Source: Streptomyces aquilus | Lineage (GTDB): Bacteria; Actinomycetota; Actinomycetes; Streptomycetales; Streptomycetaceae | DNA length: 64,000 nucleotides | NCBI RefSeq assembly: GCF_003955715.1 | Contig: NZ_CP034463.1 | Coordinates: forward strand, 1,984,001-2,048,000 | Direction: 5' to 3' | Shown here: one piece after another, positions 53,650 through 61,322 of the stretch | Numbering within the stretch: the stretch's first letter is position 1 | How the letters are laid out: every line of letters begins with the position of its first letter | The notes under the pieces: model-generated | What the model was told of the DNA's origin: nothing | Database searches by the model: none | Seen by the model: the letters and a program-made list of their open reading frames with translations, nothing else | Position numbers and translations under genes: made by a program

Positions 53650-53856
53650 CCCCCTCTGTCATCTCAACCTGAGAGCTTCACCGGGACACCCGAGGGTGCC
53701 CGGCTTTCACCGTCGGTGAGAGCGGAAGCCGTCGACACCCGCTCTGCTTTCCAGAGTGACCTCGTCCGTGCGGTACGTGGGCCTGAGAGATTCCGGGGAG
53801 GATTTGCTCCTTCGGCGCCCCCGGACGTTCTCCGGAGGACTCTCCCGCACAGGGTC
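53650..53856 (-). ncRNA. Tandem glycine riboswitch upstream of gcvP
   Basis: Read on the lower strand the leader has the gcvT-motif hallmarks twice. Aptamer 1 has GCGGGAGAG, GCGCCGAAGGAGCAA, CTCTCAGG and GGTCACTCTGGAAAGC. Aptamer 2 has CGCTCTCACCGACGG, GGTGAAAGCC, GAAGCTCTCAGG and ATGACAGAGGGGG. Glycine binding normally activates such leaders so that glycine cleavage is made only when glycine is plentiful. About 65 bases separate it from the gcvP ATG. The 403-base gap 53586-53988 holds this RNA and little else. Confidence 0.9.
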
Positions 53857-53988
53857 AACAGCCGCTTGCCAGCCTACCAGCGCACAAAAAGTCGATCCCT
53901 TGAGGAGTCCTCGAGTGGCCACTGGCCCTAATGTGCTCTTTTGTAGTGCTTACGGATGAGTTGCGAGTGGCGACCTAGTGGAGGGCCC

Positions 53989-54366
53989 GTGCAGACCGAC
54001 ATCGATCCGCGCAACCTGATCGGCCGCAAGGCGTTCGACCGCAACGGCACCAAGATCGGCACGATCGACGAGGTCTACCTCGACGACGCGACCGGAGTGC
54101 CGGAGTGGGCGGCCATACGCACCGGCCTGTTCTCCCGGGACGCCTTCGTCCCCCTGGAGCCCAGCGAACTGATCGAGGGCACCCTTCAGGTCCCCTTCGA
54201 CCGCTCCTTGATCAAGGACGCCCCCGACTTCGGCGTCGGCCGCCACCTCTCCCCCGACCAGGAACTCCAGCTGTACCACCACTACGGCCTGGACGTGGCC
54301 TCACCCCCGCCGCTCCCGGACAGGGACTTCGGCAAGTTGGCGGGCACGGAGGAAGCAGAAGCCTGA
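53989..54366 (+). CDS. PRC-barrel domain protein
   Basis: The 125-residue protein has one PRC-barrel at residues 10-75 (NLIGRKAFDRNGTKIGTIDEVYLDDATGVPEWAAIRTGLFS). A second segment, FGVGRHLSPDQELQLYHHYGLD, follows. PRC barrels occur in RNA-processing factors and in small stress proteins, and stand-alone versions are unassigned. The GTG at 53989 follows GGAGGG. The divergent promoter of the glycine riboswitch lies in the same gap. Its stop is about 100 bases from the convergent dinB end. Confidence 0.8.
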   Translation: MQTDIDPRNLIGRKAFDRNGTKIGTIDEVYLDDATGVPEWAAIRTGLFSRDAFVPLEPSELIEGTLQVPFDRSLIKDAPDFGVGRHLSPDQELQLYHHYGLDVASPPPLPDRDFGKLAGTEEAEA

Positions 54367-54468
54367 CAGCGGCGGCCCGCGGCGAGGCCCTCACACACAC
54401 TCGAACGCGCACAGCCGACCGCACCCTGCTCCCGAGCGCCCACGGGCCCGCACCCGACAGCGAAACTG

Positions 54469-55863
54469 TCACGGGTGGTGCGGGTGGGAAATCAAATCCG
54501 GCCGAAGGCCGGCTGCCTCACCCTCCGCCGACTCCACCGGCACCAACGGCAAGGGCTCAGCCAAAGCCAACAACTCATCGTCAACCCGAAACGTCCGCAC
54601 CCGCCCCGGCTCGGAATCCGGCGTCTCGAACCGCACCGTCACCCGCCCCAGCCCACTCCCCTGCACCCACCCGTGCCCGAACTCGGCATGCACCACGTCA
54701 TGCCCCGCGGCGAACCGCCGCTCGACAGGCACCTCCACCCTCTCGTCGGCCACCTCCCCGGAGTCCTCCTCGGCAACCTCGCCGAGATCCCCCGCAGCCT
54801 GCGCGAACAGATCCTCCTGCGTGTAGTCGGCCAGCCCGGAGACCCCCACCCCCAGCAACCGCACACCCCCCGTCGTGTCCACGGACTCCAGCAACCGAGC
54901 CGCGGCCTCCCGCACGACGGCCACATCATCGGTGGGCCCCCGCAAGGTCTCGGACCGGGTCAGCGTCGAGAAGTCGTACCGCCGCACCTTCAGCACGATC
55001 GTCCGCCCCGACAACCCGGCTCCCCGCAGCCGCCGCACGCACCGGTCGGCCAGCCGCTGCACCTCCATCCCCACCCGCAGCCGGTCGTGGATGTCCACGT
55101 CGTAGGTGTCCTCGACCGACACCGACTTGGTCTCCCGCTCCGCCACCACGGGCCGCTCGTCGTGCGCCAACGCCATGGCGTACAGCCCATGCCCGTGCGC
55201 CTTCCCGAGCAGCCGTACGAGCTCGTCCTCGCCCGCCTCGACGATCTCGTCGACCGTGTGGATGCCGGCCCGTCGCAGATGGTCGCCCGTCGCCGGCCCC
55301 ACCCCCGGCAGAATCCGCACGGACATCGGCCCGAGCATCTCCCGTTCGCTCCCCGGGTCGATCACCACCAGACCGTCGGGCTTGGCCTGCTCGGACGCGA
55401 TCTTCGCGAGCATCTTGGACGCCGCGAGTCCCACCGATCCCGTCAGCCCGGTGACCGCCCGTATGTCGGCGCGCAGCTTCTCCCCCGCGAGCCGCGCCGA
55501 CGCCTCGTCCCAGGCCGCACCCCCGGCCTCCAGGTCCACGAACGCCTCGTCGAGGCTCAACGGCTCCACCAACGGCGACAGCGCCCGCAGCAGCCCCATC
55601 ACCTGCTCGCTGATCGCCCGGTAGAACCCGAAGCGCGGCACGAGATACGCGGCATTGGGCGCCAGCCGCCGCGCCTGGGCCATCGGCATCGCGGAGTGCA
55701 CCCCGAAAACCCGTGCCTCGTACGACGCGGTCGCCACCACACCGCGCGGCCCCAGTCCGCCCACGATGACGGCTTTCCCACGCAGACTCGGCTTGGACGC
55801 CTGCTCCGCGGAGGCGAAGAAGGCATCCATGTCGAGATGCAGGATCGTGGGCGCGGTTCTCAC
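54469..55863 (-). CDS. dinB: DNA polymerase IV (Y family)
   Basis: The 464-residue translesion polymerase has metal-binding LHLDMDAFFASAEQ (Asp10 and Asp12) and the carboxylates in PLSLDEAFVDLE. The palm and thumb are complete, and the helix-hairpin-helix is seen as ILPGVGPATGDHLRRAGI. The little-finger domain lies near residues 240-350. The C-terminal 100 residues are longer than in E. coli DinB and end in a divergent tail that includes HAEFGHGWVQGSGLGRVTVRFETP, a Streptomyces-type extension. Its start is GTG at 55863. Confidence 0.93.
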   Translation of the reverse strand: MRTAPTILHLDMDAFFASAEQASKPSLRGKAVIVGGLGPRGVVATASYEARVFGVHSAMPMAQARRLAPNAAYLVPRFGFYRAISEQVMGLLRALSPLVEPLSLDEAFVDLEAGGAAWDEASARLAGEKLRADIRAVTGLTGSVGLAASKMLAKIASEQAKPDGLVVIDPGSEREMLGPMSVRILPGVGPATGDHLRRAGIHTVDEIVEAGEDELVRLLGKAHGHGLYAMALAHDERPVVAERETKSVSVEDTYDVDIHDRLRVGMEVQRLADRCVRRLRGAGLSGRTIVLKVRRYDFSTLTRSETLRGPTDDVAVVREAAARLLESVDTTGGVRLLGVGVSGLADYTQEDLFAQAAGDLGEVAEEDSGEVADERVEVPVERRFAAGHDVVHAEFGHGWVQGSGLGRVTVRFETPDSEPGRVRTFRVDDELLALAEPLPLVPVESAEGEAAGLRPDLISHPHHP

Positions 55864-55921
55864 ATGTCCGATGCTGCCCTACGCCACTGACAATGCCCTC
55901 GGTAATCCCCCGGGCAAAGCC

Positions 55922-56611
55922 TCAAACGGCCCGATTGCCCCGCCGCCGCGCCAGCTCGTCGGCGGGGTTGTGCCCCACCAGCGTCTCCCCGGTGTCGATC
56001 CGCTCCCCGTGCAGCTGGGACAACGCGCTCTCGACGTCCCGCCACACCACGCCCACGGCGATCCCGAAGATGCCCTGCCCGCCCTGGAGCAGCGCGTGGA
56101 CCTCGTCGGGCGAGGTGCACTCGTAGACCGTGGCACCGTCGCTCATCAGCGTCATGCGCTCCAGGTCCCGGAAACCGCTCTCCCGCAGGTGCTGCACGGC
56201 GGTACGGATGTTCTGGAGCGACACACCGGTGTCGAGGAACCGCTTGACGACCTTCAGGACGACGACGTCCCGGAAGCTGTACAGGCGCTGCGTCCCCGAC
56301 CCGTAGGCGGGCCGCACGCTCGGCTCGACGAGCCCGGTGCGCGCCCAGTAGTCGAGTTGCCGATAGGTGATGCCGGCGGCCGCACAGGCCGTCGGCCCGC
56401 GGTAGCCGATCTGCTCGGACGCCATGGACGTCGCCCCTCCGCCACTGCTCGGCACGGCCGCCGGTCGCTGCGGAGCGTGATCGGCCGCGTTGCTGTGCTG
56501 GGGATCCCCCCAACTCGAACGCAGTTGAGAGCTCGGGGGAGGGTACGGACCGCTTGCCCCGAGACTCCGTCCGGGGGCACCCCCAGCCGTACCGCCGCCG
56601 CTGCTGCTCAC
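55922..56611 (-). CDS. MerR-family transcriptional regulator (Rv1830-like position)
   Basis: The 229-residue protein has a Ser/Gly/Pro-rich disordered N-terminus of about 65 residues. A MerR winged helix follows (IGYRGPTACAAAGITYRQLDYWARTGLVEPSVRPAYGSGTQRLYSFRDVVVLKV-type sequence, residues about 68-125). A coiled dimer helix and a C-terminal sensor half end it. The GTG at 56611 has GGAGG seven bases upstream. Its place, next to the DUF151 gene and the FtsR-like gene, matches the conserved block. The 18-bp dyad upstream suggests autoregulation. Confidence 0.85.
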   Translation of the reverse strand: MSSSGGGTAGGAPGRSLGASGPYPPPSSQLRSSWGDPQHSNAADHAPQRPAAVPSSGGGATSMASEQIGYRGPTACAAAGITYRQLDYWARTGLVEPSVRPAYGSGTQRLYSFRDVVVLKVVKRFLDTGVSLQNIRTAVQHLRESGFRDLERMTLMSDGATVYECTSPDEVHALLQGGQGIFGIAVGVVWRDVESALSQLHGERIDTGETLVGHNPADELARRRGNRAV

Positions 56612-56641
56612 GCCGACCTCCGTCCTTGACCTGCCTTCTCG

Positions 56642-56705
56642 ACGGTAGGCAGTCACCCGGGGTGCGTCAACGATCGCCACACTCGGCACGCCGAGTGATA
56701 ATCAC
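56642..56705 (-). promoter_or_regulatory. Promoter and dyads upstream of the second MerR gene
   Basis: Lower-strand TTGACG (56665-56670), 17 bases and TACCGT (56642-56647) form a consensus promoter. Immediately upstream, CACTCGGC-AC-GCCGAGTG (56680-56697) is a perfect inverted repeat, followed by palindrome GTGATAATCAC (56695-56705). Confidence 0.6.
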
Positions 56706-56871
56706 CCTAGGAGTGGTTTGCCGTACCCCACCGCGGGGAAAGGCTAGCCGAATGCGCTCGGGGCGGGCCGTAGGACGCTCTCACACGCCGGTGGCAAATG
56801 CCGGCATTTCCGTGGTGACCGGACACAGCCGACCCGTCACGGACGGCGAGTCCACCGGGCCGGCCCCCGTC

Positions 56872-57345
56872 TCACTGGCTGCTGGTGCCGAAGTCCTCGG
56901 GCGAGATCTGGTCGAGGAACTCGCGGAACTTCTCCACCTCGTCCTCCTGCTCGTCCGGGATCGCGATCCCGGCGTCGTCGAGCACACCGTCGCTGCCGTA
57001 GATCGGCGTTCCGGTGCGCAGGGCCAGCGCTATGGCATCGGACGGCCGGGCGCTCACCTCCACGCCGCTCGCGAAGACCAGTTCCGCGTAGAAGACGCCC
57101 TCACGCAGATCCGTGATGCGCACTTCGGTGAGCTCCTGGCCGACGGCCTCCAGCACGTCCTTGAACAGGTCGTGGGTCAGCGGTCGTGCGGGGGCCATGC
57201 CCTGCTGGGCGAAGGCGATCGCCGTCGCCTCCCCCGGCCCGATCCAGATGGGGAGGTAGCGGTCGCCTCCCACTTCACGCAGGAGCACGATCGGTTGGTT
57301 GGAGGGCATTTCGACCCGGACACCTACGACATCGAGCTCGTTCAC
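56872..57345 (-). CDS. DUF151 (bifunctional nuclease-like) protein
   Basis: The 157-residue protein opens MNELDVVGVRVEMPSNQPIVLLREVGGDRYLPIWIG. It contains GEATAIAFAQQGMAPARPLTHDL and SARPSDAIALALRTGTPIY, the hallmark of DUF151 proteins. Plant members show nuclease activity. The bacterial ones, including Mycobacterium Rv1829, are unassigned. A GTG start at 57345 is used. The gene lies between two MerR genes in the conserved block. Confidence 0.85.
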   Translation of the reverse strand: MNELDVVGVRVEMPSNQPIVLLREVGGDRYLPIWIGPGEATAIAFAQQGMAPARPLTHDLFKDVLEAVGQELTEVRITDLREGVFYAELVFASGVEVSARPSDAIALALRTGTPIYGSDGVLDDAGIAIPDEQEDEVEKFREFLDQISPEDFGTSSQ

Positions 57346-57422
57346 ACAGCAACCCTAGGCCGTGCCCGGGACGTTTGGGTAGTCGGGCAGGAAACGGGGG
57401 CCCGATCCGGCGTCCGCGCCCT

Positions 57423-58160
57423 TCAGGGCAGCCGCACACCGAGGGCGGTCTGCACCAGGGCCGCGTGCAGCTTCACCGTGAGCCCCGCCAGTTCCTTCGT
57501 ACGGGCCTCGGCGTGCGCCCGGGTCTGCGGATTGCGGTGCCGCTTCAGCGGGGCCACCACCTGGTCCACCAGCCCCGCCTCCCGGTCGGCGGCGGCCTTC
57601 ATCGCGCGCAGATGCCGCGGCTCGATCCCGAACCGCCCGAGCTCGACGACGAGTGCCGCCACAGTGACCGCCTCGGCGTCGTAGGCCCCGTCCGGCAGCG
57701 GGGCGATGAGTCCGTAGGACTCCCACTCCTCGAGCTCCTGCTCGCCGATCTCGGCGGCGGCCAGCAGCTCGGACCGGCCGATCCGCGCGGCCGTGGGGGC
57801 CTCCCAGGGCTCCTGAAGCGTTTCTCCGTCCCGCTGGCGCCCCACCACGGGCAGCGCCACGGCCTCCCCGCGCTCCATGGCGTCCAGATACTCCCGGATC
57901 ACCTTGAGCGGCAGATAGTGGTCCCGCTGCATCCTCAGCACATGCCCGAGACGCTCGACGTCGCCCGCGCTGAACTTGCGGTACCCCGAGGGGGTCCGCT
58001 GCGGCTCGATGAGCCCCTCGGACTCCAGGAAGCGGATCTTGGAGATGGTGACTTCGGGGAACTCGTCGCGCAGCACATTGAGCACCGTGCCGATGCTCAT
58101 CAGCCCACTGTCCGCGGCGGCGGTACCGTGACCGGCACCGCCGCTCGGTGTTTGAAGCAT
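57423..58160 (-). CDS. ftsR: FtsR-like MerR-family regulator
   Basis: The 245-residue regulator has a MerR HTH at residues about 20-90 (MSIGTVLNVLRDEFPEVTISKIRFLESEGLIEPQRTPSGYRKFSAGDVERL-type sequence). A helical C-terminal region follows. It corresponds in sequence style and position to Rv1828 and to corynebacterial FtsR, which activates ftsZ. Streptomyces function is not proven. AGGGAAGGTCC precedes the ATG at 58160. It is downstream of the GarA-like gene, 18 bases after its stop. Confidence 0.8.
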   Translation of the reverse strand: MLQTPSGGAGHGTAAADSGLMSIGTVLNVLRDEFPEVTISKIRFLESEGLIEPQRTPSGYRKFSAGDVERLGHVLRMQRDHYLPLKVIREYLDAMERGEAVALPVVGRQRDGETLQEPWEAPTAARIGRSELLAAAEIGEQELEEWESYGLIAPLPDGAYDAEAVTVAALVVELGRFGIEPRHLRAMKAAADREAGLVDQVVAPLKRHRNPQTRAHAEARTKELAGLTVKLHAALVQTALGVRLP

Positions 58161-58178
58161 GGACCTTCCCTGACGGGG

Positions 58179-58940
58179 TCAGTAGCCCCGCTGGCTCGCG
58201 TAGAAGACCAGCCGGTACTTGCCGATCTGTACCTCGTCCCCGTTGTGCAGCGGCACCGTGTCGATCCGCTCGCGGTTCACGTACGTGCCGTTGAGGCTGC
58301 CGACGTCGCCCACGGTGAACGAACCGTCCTGCTGGCGACGGAACTCCACGTGCCGACGCGACACCGTCACGTCGTCGAGGAAGATGTCGCTCTGCGGATG
58401 ACGCCCCGCCGTGGTCAGATCGCCGTCCAGCAGGAAGCGGCTGCCCGAGTTCGGTCCACGGCGCACGACCAGGAGTGCGGAGCCCAGGGGCAGCGCGTCC
58501 ACGGCCGCCTGCGCCTCCGGGGAGAGCGTCGGCAGCTGCGTCTGGCCGGTCGCCTCGGCGTCGTAGGCCTCGAGACCGGAGATGGAGATGGTGGAGGTCG
58601 TCTCGGACGGACGCTCGGGCGCACCGCGCAGCGGCGCACCGCAGTTGGAGCAGAAGCGGCTGTTCTCCGCGTTGCGGTTACCGCACCTCGTACACACCAG
58701 GGCCGACATGGAAAACTCTCCACCCGTACTCGAGGTTGACGGTTGCCCGAAACCTATGCCGCCGGACTGCGCAGGGTCAACAGACGGCGCGCCCTGACCT
58801 CCCGGAACGCCGCCCACCTGGTCCCGGAACAGGGGGCGCTGGCCCTCCGCGTCTGGCTGTGCGCGATGACGAGCGGTGGCGTTCGCATTGTCGCTACCCT
58901 CTCGCGCGCTCTTGCCGAACAACTTCGCAAACAACTTCAC
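58179..58940 (-). CDS. garA: GarA/OdhI-like FHA-domain protein with zinc ribbon
   Basis: The 253-residue protein has a basic start, VKLFAKLFGKSAREG, and a disordered stretch. A zinc ribbon follows (CTRCGNRNAENSRFCSNCG, residues about 104-122). The kinase-target motif SETTSTIS corresponds to ETTS of GarA. A FHA domain ends it (LTTAGRHPQSDIFLDDVTVSRRHVEF, SLNGTYVNRERID). In Mycobacterium GarA, dephosphorylated or phosphorylated at ETTS by PknG/PknB, controls 2-oxoglutarate metabolism. The zinc ribbon is extra. The GTG at 58940 follows AAGGGGAATCGCCC. Confidence 0.88.
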   Translation of the reverse strand: MKLFAKLFGKSAREGSDNANATARHRAQPDAEGQRPLFRDQVGGVPGGQGAPSVDPAQSGGIGFGQPSTSSTGGEFSMSALVCTRCGNRNAENSRFCSNCGAPLRGAPERPSETTSTISISGLEAYDAEATGQTQLPTLSPEAQAAVDALPLGSALLVVRRGPNSGSRFLLDGDLTTAGRHPQSDIFLDDVTVSRRHVEFRRQQDGSFTVGDVGSLNGTYVNRERIDTVPLHNGDEVQIGKYRLVFYASQRGY

Positions 58941-59130
58941 GGGCGATTCCCCTTGACCGAAACAGACCCGCCCGTGGGGCAGGACGAACCCTGATTGCAT
59001 ACACCGGCCGACCCGGACATCCTGACAACGTCCGTATCCACCAGACAGTTTCCACCACGCACCACCCAATCGGTGCGCCGACCCCCCGCAACCTCATGCC
59101 CTGGCCGGACGTGCCTCATGCACCCCCGGT

Positions 59131-59985
59131 TCACCGGGAGGACGACCGAGCGTAGTCAGGCTGCTTCGCGGCTCGCAAGGCGTCCACGACGATCTTGGTA
59201 GACCGCTCGACGGTGACGGTGGCCTGCTCCTTCTCCAGAGTCTGCACCACGCCTCCAGGAATGTTGAGCGCCGGTTCCAGGTCCTGCGGCTTGCCGATGA
59301 CCTTGAAACGATAGGGGGCGTTGATCTTGTTCCCGTCGACGCTCACGCTGTTGCCGGAATCGGTCAGATACGTCCCGGCGACCACCCGCACGCCGTTCAC
59401 CTGGATCGCCTCGGCACCGGCCGCGCGCAGCTCCTGGATCGCGTCGAGCAGCATGTCCGCCTCGACCGTCCCCTTCGTGTCGTCGATGGTCATCGTGATA
59501 CCTGGCCCCTGCGCGGCCACCGTGCCCGCGAGGATGCCGAGTTGCCGCTCCTTCTCCAGCGTCTGCTTGCGGGCCTCCTCCGCCTGGTCCGAGCTGTTCT
59601 CCAACTCGTCACGCTGCTTCTCGAGGCCCGCCTTCTCGTCCTCAAGACGCTGAGTACGGTCATCCAGTTCATCGAGAATGCGAACAAGATCTTCCTGACG
59701 GGCACCGCGCAGCGCGCTGTCGCCGTCGCTGTTCGACGCCACCTGCACCGCCAGCCCGAATCCGAGGCCGAACAGCAGCACGGCGACGATCAGTTGGGCA
59801 CGCGTGACACGCGGCGGCCACAACCCCTGGACGAGCCGCTGGCGTCCGGTCACCCCGGGTGTCGCGTCCGGCTCGTCCTTGTCGTTCGTCTCGGCCGACG
59901 GGACCGCCTCCGGAGCCGTCGCGGGCGTCTCCTCCGGCAGTTCCTTGCGCAGCCTGTTCTCCGGCGTACCGTCCTGGTCGCTCAT
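59131..59985 (-). CDS. DUF881 family membrane-anchored protein (downstream copy)
   Basis: The 284-residue protein has one membrane segment (LIVAVLLFGLGFGLAVQVA, residues about 65-85). A coiled coil follows (LDELDDRTQRLEDEKAGLEKQRDELENSSDQAEEARKQ-like). An extracellular domain, GPGITMTIDDTKGTVEADMLLDAIQELRAAGAEAIQVNGVRVVAGTYLT-like, ends it. DUF881 proteins are conserved beside the small basic protein and GarA in Actinobacteria and are probably envelope or division factors. The ATG at 59985 is preferred. The small-basic-protein gene stops six bases upstream. Confidence 0.85.
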   Translation of the reverse strand: MSDQDGTPENRLRKELPEETPATAPEAVPSAETNDKDEPDATPGVTGRQRLVQGLWPPRVTRAQLIVAVLLFGLGFGLAVQVASNSDGDSALRGARQEDLVRILDELDDRTQRLEDEKAGLEKQRDELENSSDQAEEARKQTLEKERQLGILAGTVAAQGPGITMTIDDTKGTVEADMLLDAIQELRAAGAEAIQVNGVRVVAGTYLTDSGNSVSVDGNKINAPYRFKVIGKPQDLEPALNIPGGVVQTLEKEQATVTVERSTKIVVDALRAAKQPDYARSSSR

Positions 59986-59990
59986 CGGCC

Positions 59991-60323
59991 TCACGCCCGG
60001 AAGACGTGCCGGCGGATCGCCGCGGCGTTCGAGAAGATGCGGATACCGAGGACGACGACCACACCGGTCGACAGCTGAGCACCCACGCCCAACTTGTCGC
60101 CCAGGAACACGATCAGCGCGGCGACGACCACATTGGACAGGAACGACACCACGAAGACCTTGTCGTCGAAGATGCCGTCGAGCATGGCCCGCAGACCACC
60201 GAACACGGCGTCGAGCGCCGCCACGACGGCGATCGGCAGATAAGGCTCGACGACCGCCGGAACCTCAGGCCGGACCAACAGGCCGGCCACGACTCCCACG
60301 ACGAGGCCCAGTACGGCGATCAC
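59991..60323 (-). CDS. Small basic family membrane protein
   Basis: The 110-residue protein has three hydrophobic segments (MIAVLGLVVGVVAGLLV, YLPIAVVAALDAVFGGLRAML, FVVSFLSNVVVAALIVFLGDKLG). It matches the Sbp/DUF1290 family, first described in Bacillus division clusters. The GTG at 60323 overlaps the stop of the upstream DUF881 gene as GTGA. Together with the two DUF881 proteins it may form a membrane complex. Confidence 0.85.
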   Translation of the reverse strand: MIAVLGLVVGVVAGLLVRPEVPAVVEPYLPIAVVAALDAVFGGLRAMLDGIFDDKVFVVSFLSNVVVAALIVFLGDKLGVGAQLSTGVVVVLGIRIFSNAAAIRRHVFRA

Positions 60324-61216
60324 GATGTGCCCTTCTCAGTTCTCGGCTGTGCTGTACGTACGATCACACTCGTTGCTGCAGGCAACCGGAGATCCCCCTC
60401 CACGGAGATGGCCGTCCGGATGCCGTAGTTCTCCTGCAGGGCGTTCAGATACAGCCCGTCGGCGCTGTTCTGGAACCTGGTGCTCAGCCGCTGCCCGTCC
60501 CCCACCGCGAGCACCGTGTACGGCGGCACCAGCGGCCTGTTGTCGACCAGTATCGCGTCACCGGCGGCCCTGATCGCGGACAGCGCCGTCAACCGCTGTC
60601 CGTTGATGGAGACGGCCTCCGCGCCCGACTCCCACAGCCCGTTGACGACGCGCTGCATGTCCCGGTCCCGGACCCGGCCGGTGTCGGAGAACCCGGAGGT
60701 CTCGCGCGGGTCGCCGTCACCACCGGTGGTGGCCTCCTTGGCGTCGTCCACGACCAGCTTCACGCCTGGTCCGTGCACGGCCGTGGCGCCCGACAGCAGG
60801 CCGACCAGGTCCGCCTGCCCGCTGCCGCCGCTGTCCCTGAGCGCCGCGCGCTGCATGGCGCTCACGTCGTCGCGCAGGTCGTCGACCGTGCCCTCCAGCC
60901 TGTCGGCCGCGTCCGTCTCCCGGTCGATGCGGTCGATCAGCTCCTCGCGCTCCTTGGCCACGACGGGAGCCGCGACGCGCGCCTGCGCCGCACCGACGGT
61001 CACGACAAGCGCCGCCAGCACCAGGCCGGCGGCAAGCCCCAGCTTCGCCCGCAGCGTCTTGGGCAGGCCCCCTTCGCCCGCGGCCTTCTTCCGAGCGGCC
61101 GCCTCGGCATACCCGTCGTCGAGGCTGTGGTCCATGACGTTGGTGAGCAGCGACATGGACGCGTCCGGACGCGAGGGGCGCGTGGGTGTGCTCCGAACGG
61201 GGGGCTGCTGCGGCAT
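60320..61216 (-). CDS. DUF881 family membrane-anchored protein (upstream copy)
   Basis: The protein has about 298 residues. A cytoplasmic stretch of roughly 50 residues precedes one membrane segment (LGLAAGLVLAALVVTVGAA). A coiled coil and the DUF881 outer domain follow (HGPGVKLVVDDAKEATTGGDGD, GAEAVSINGQRLTALSAIRAAGDAILVDNRPLVPPY-like). It is translationally coupled to the small basic protein. ATG 61216 is used. An ATG at 61225 would add three residues, and neither has a clear ribosome site. Confidence 0.85.
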   Translation of the reverse strand: MPQQPPVRSTPTRPSRPDASMSLLTNVMDHSLDDGYAEAAARKKAAGEGGLPKTLRAKLGLAAGLVLAALVVTVGAAQARVAAPVVAKEREELIDRIDRETDAADRLEGTVDDLRDDVSAMQRAALRDSGGSGQADLVGLLSGATAVHGPGVKLVVDDAKEATTGGDGDPRETSGFSDTGRVRDRDMQRVVNGLWESGAEAVSINGQRLTALSAIRAAGDAILVDNRPLVPPYTVLAVGDGQRLSTRFQNSADGLYLNALQENYGIRTAISVEGDLRLPAATSVIVRTAQPRTEKGTS

Positions 61217-61322
61217 GCCGCACATCGTCGCACGTCGCGACCAGTACCTCCGAACGGCCCCACCGGCGTGCCGGACAGGCCCCCTTGGGGACACTTGTCC
61301 GGCACGCACGCGTGCTGCGGAT

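Noticed and set aside
58941..59130. A gcvH gene in the gap between the GarA-like and DUF881 genes, as in Mycobacterium
   Set aside because: The gap is only 190 bases and lacks the lipoyl-lysine motif.
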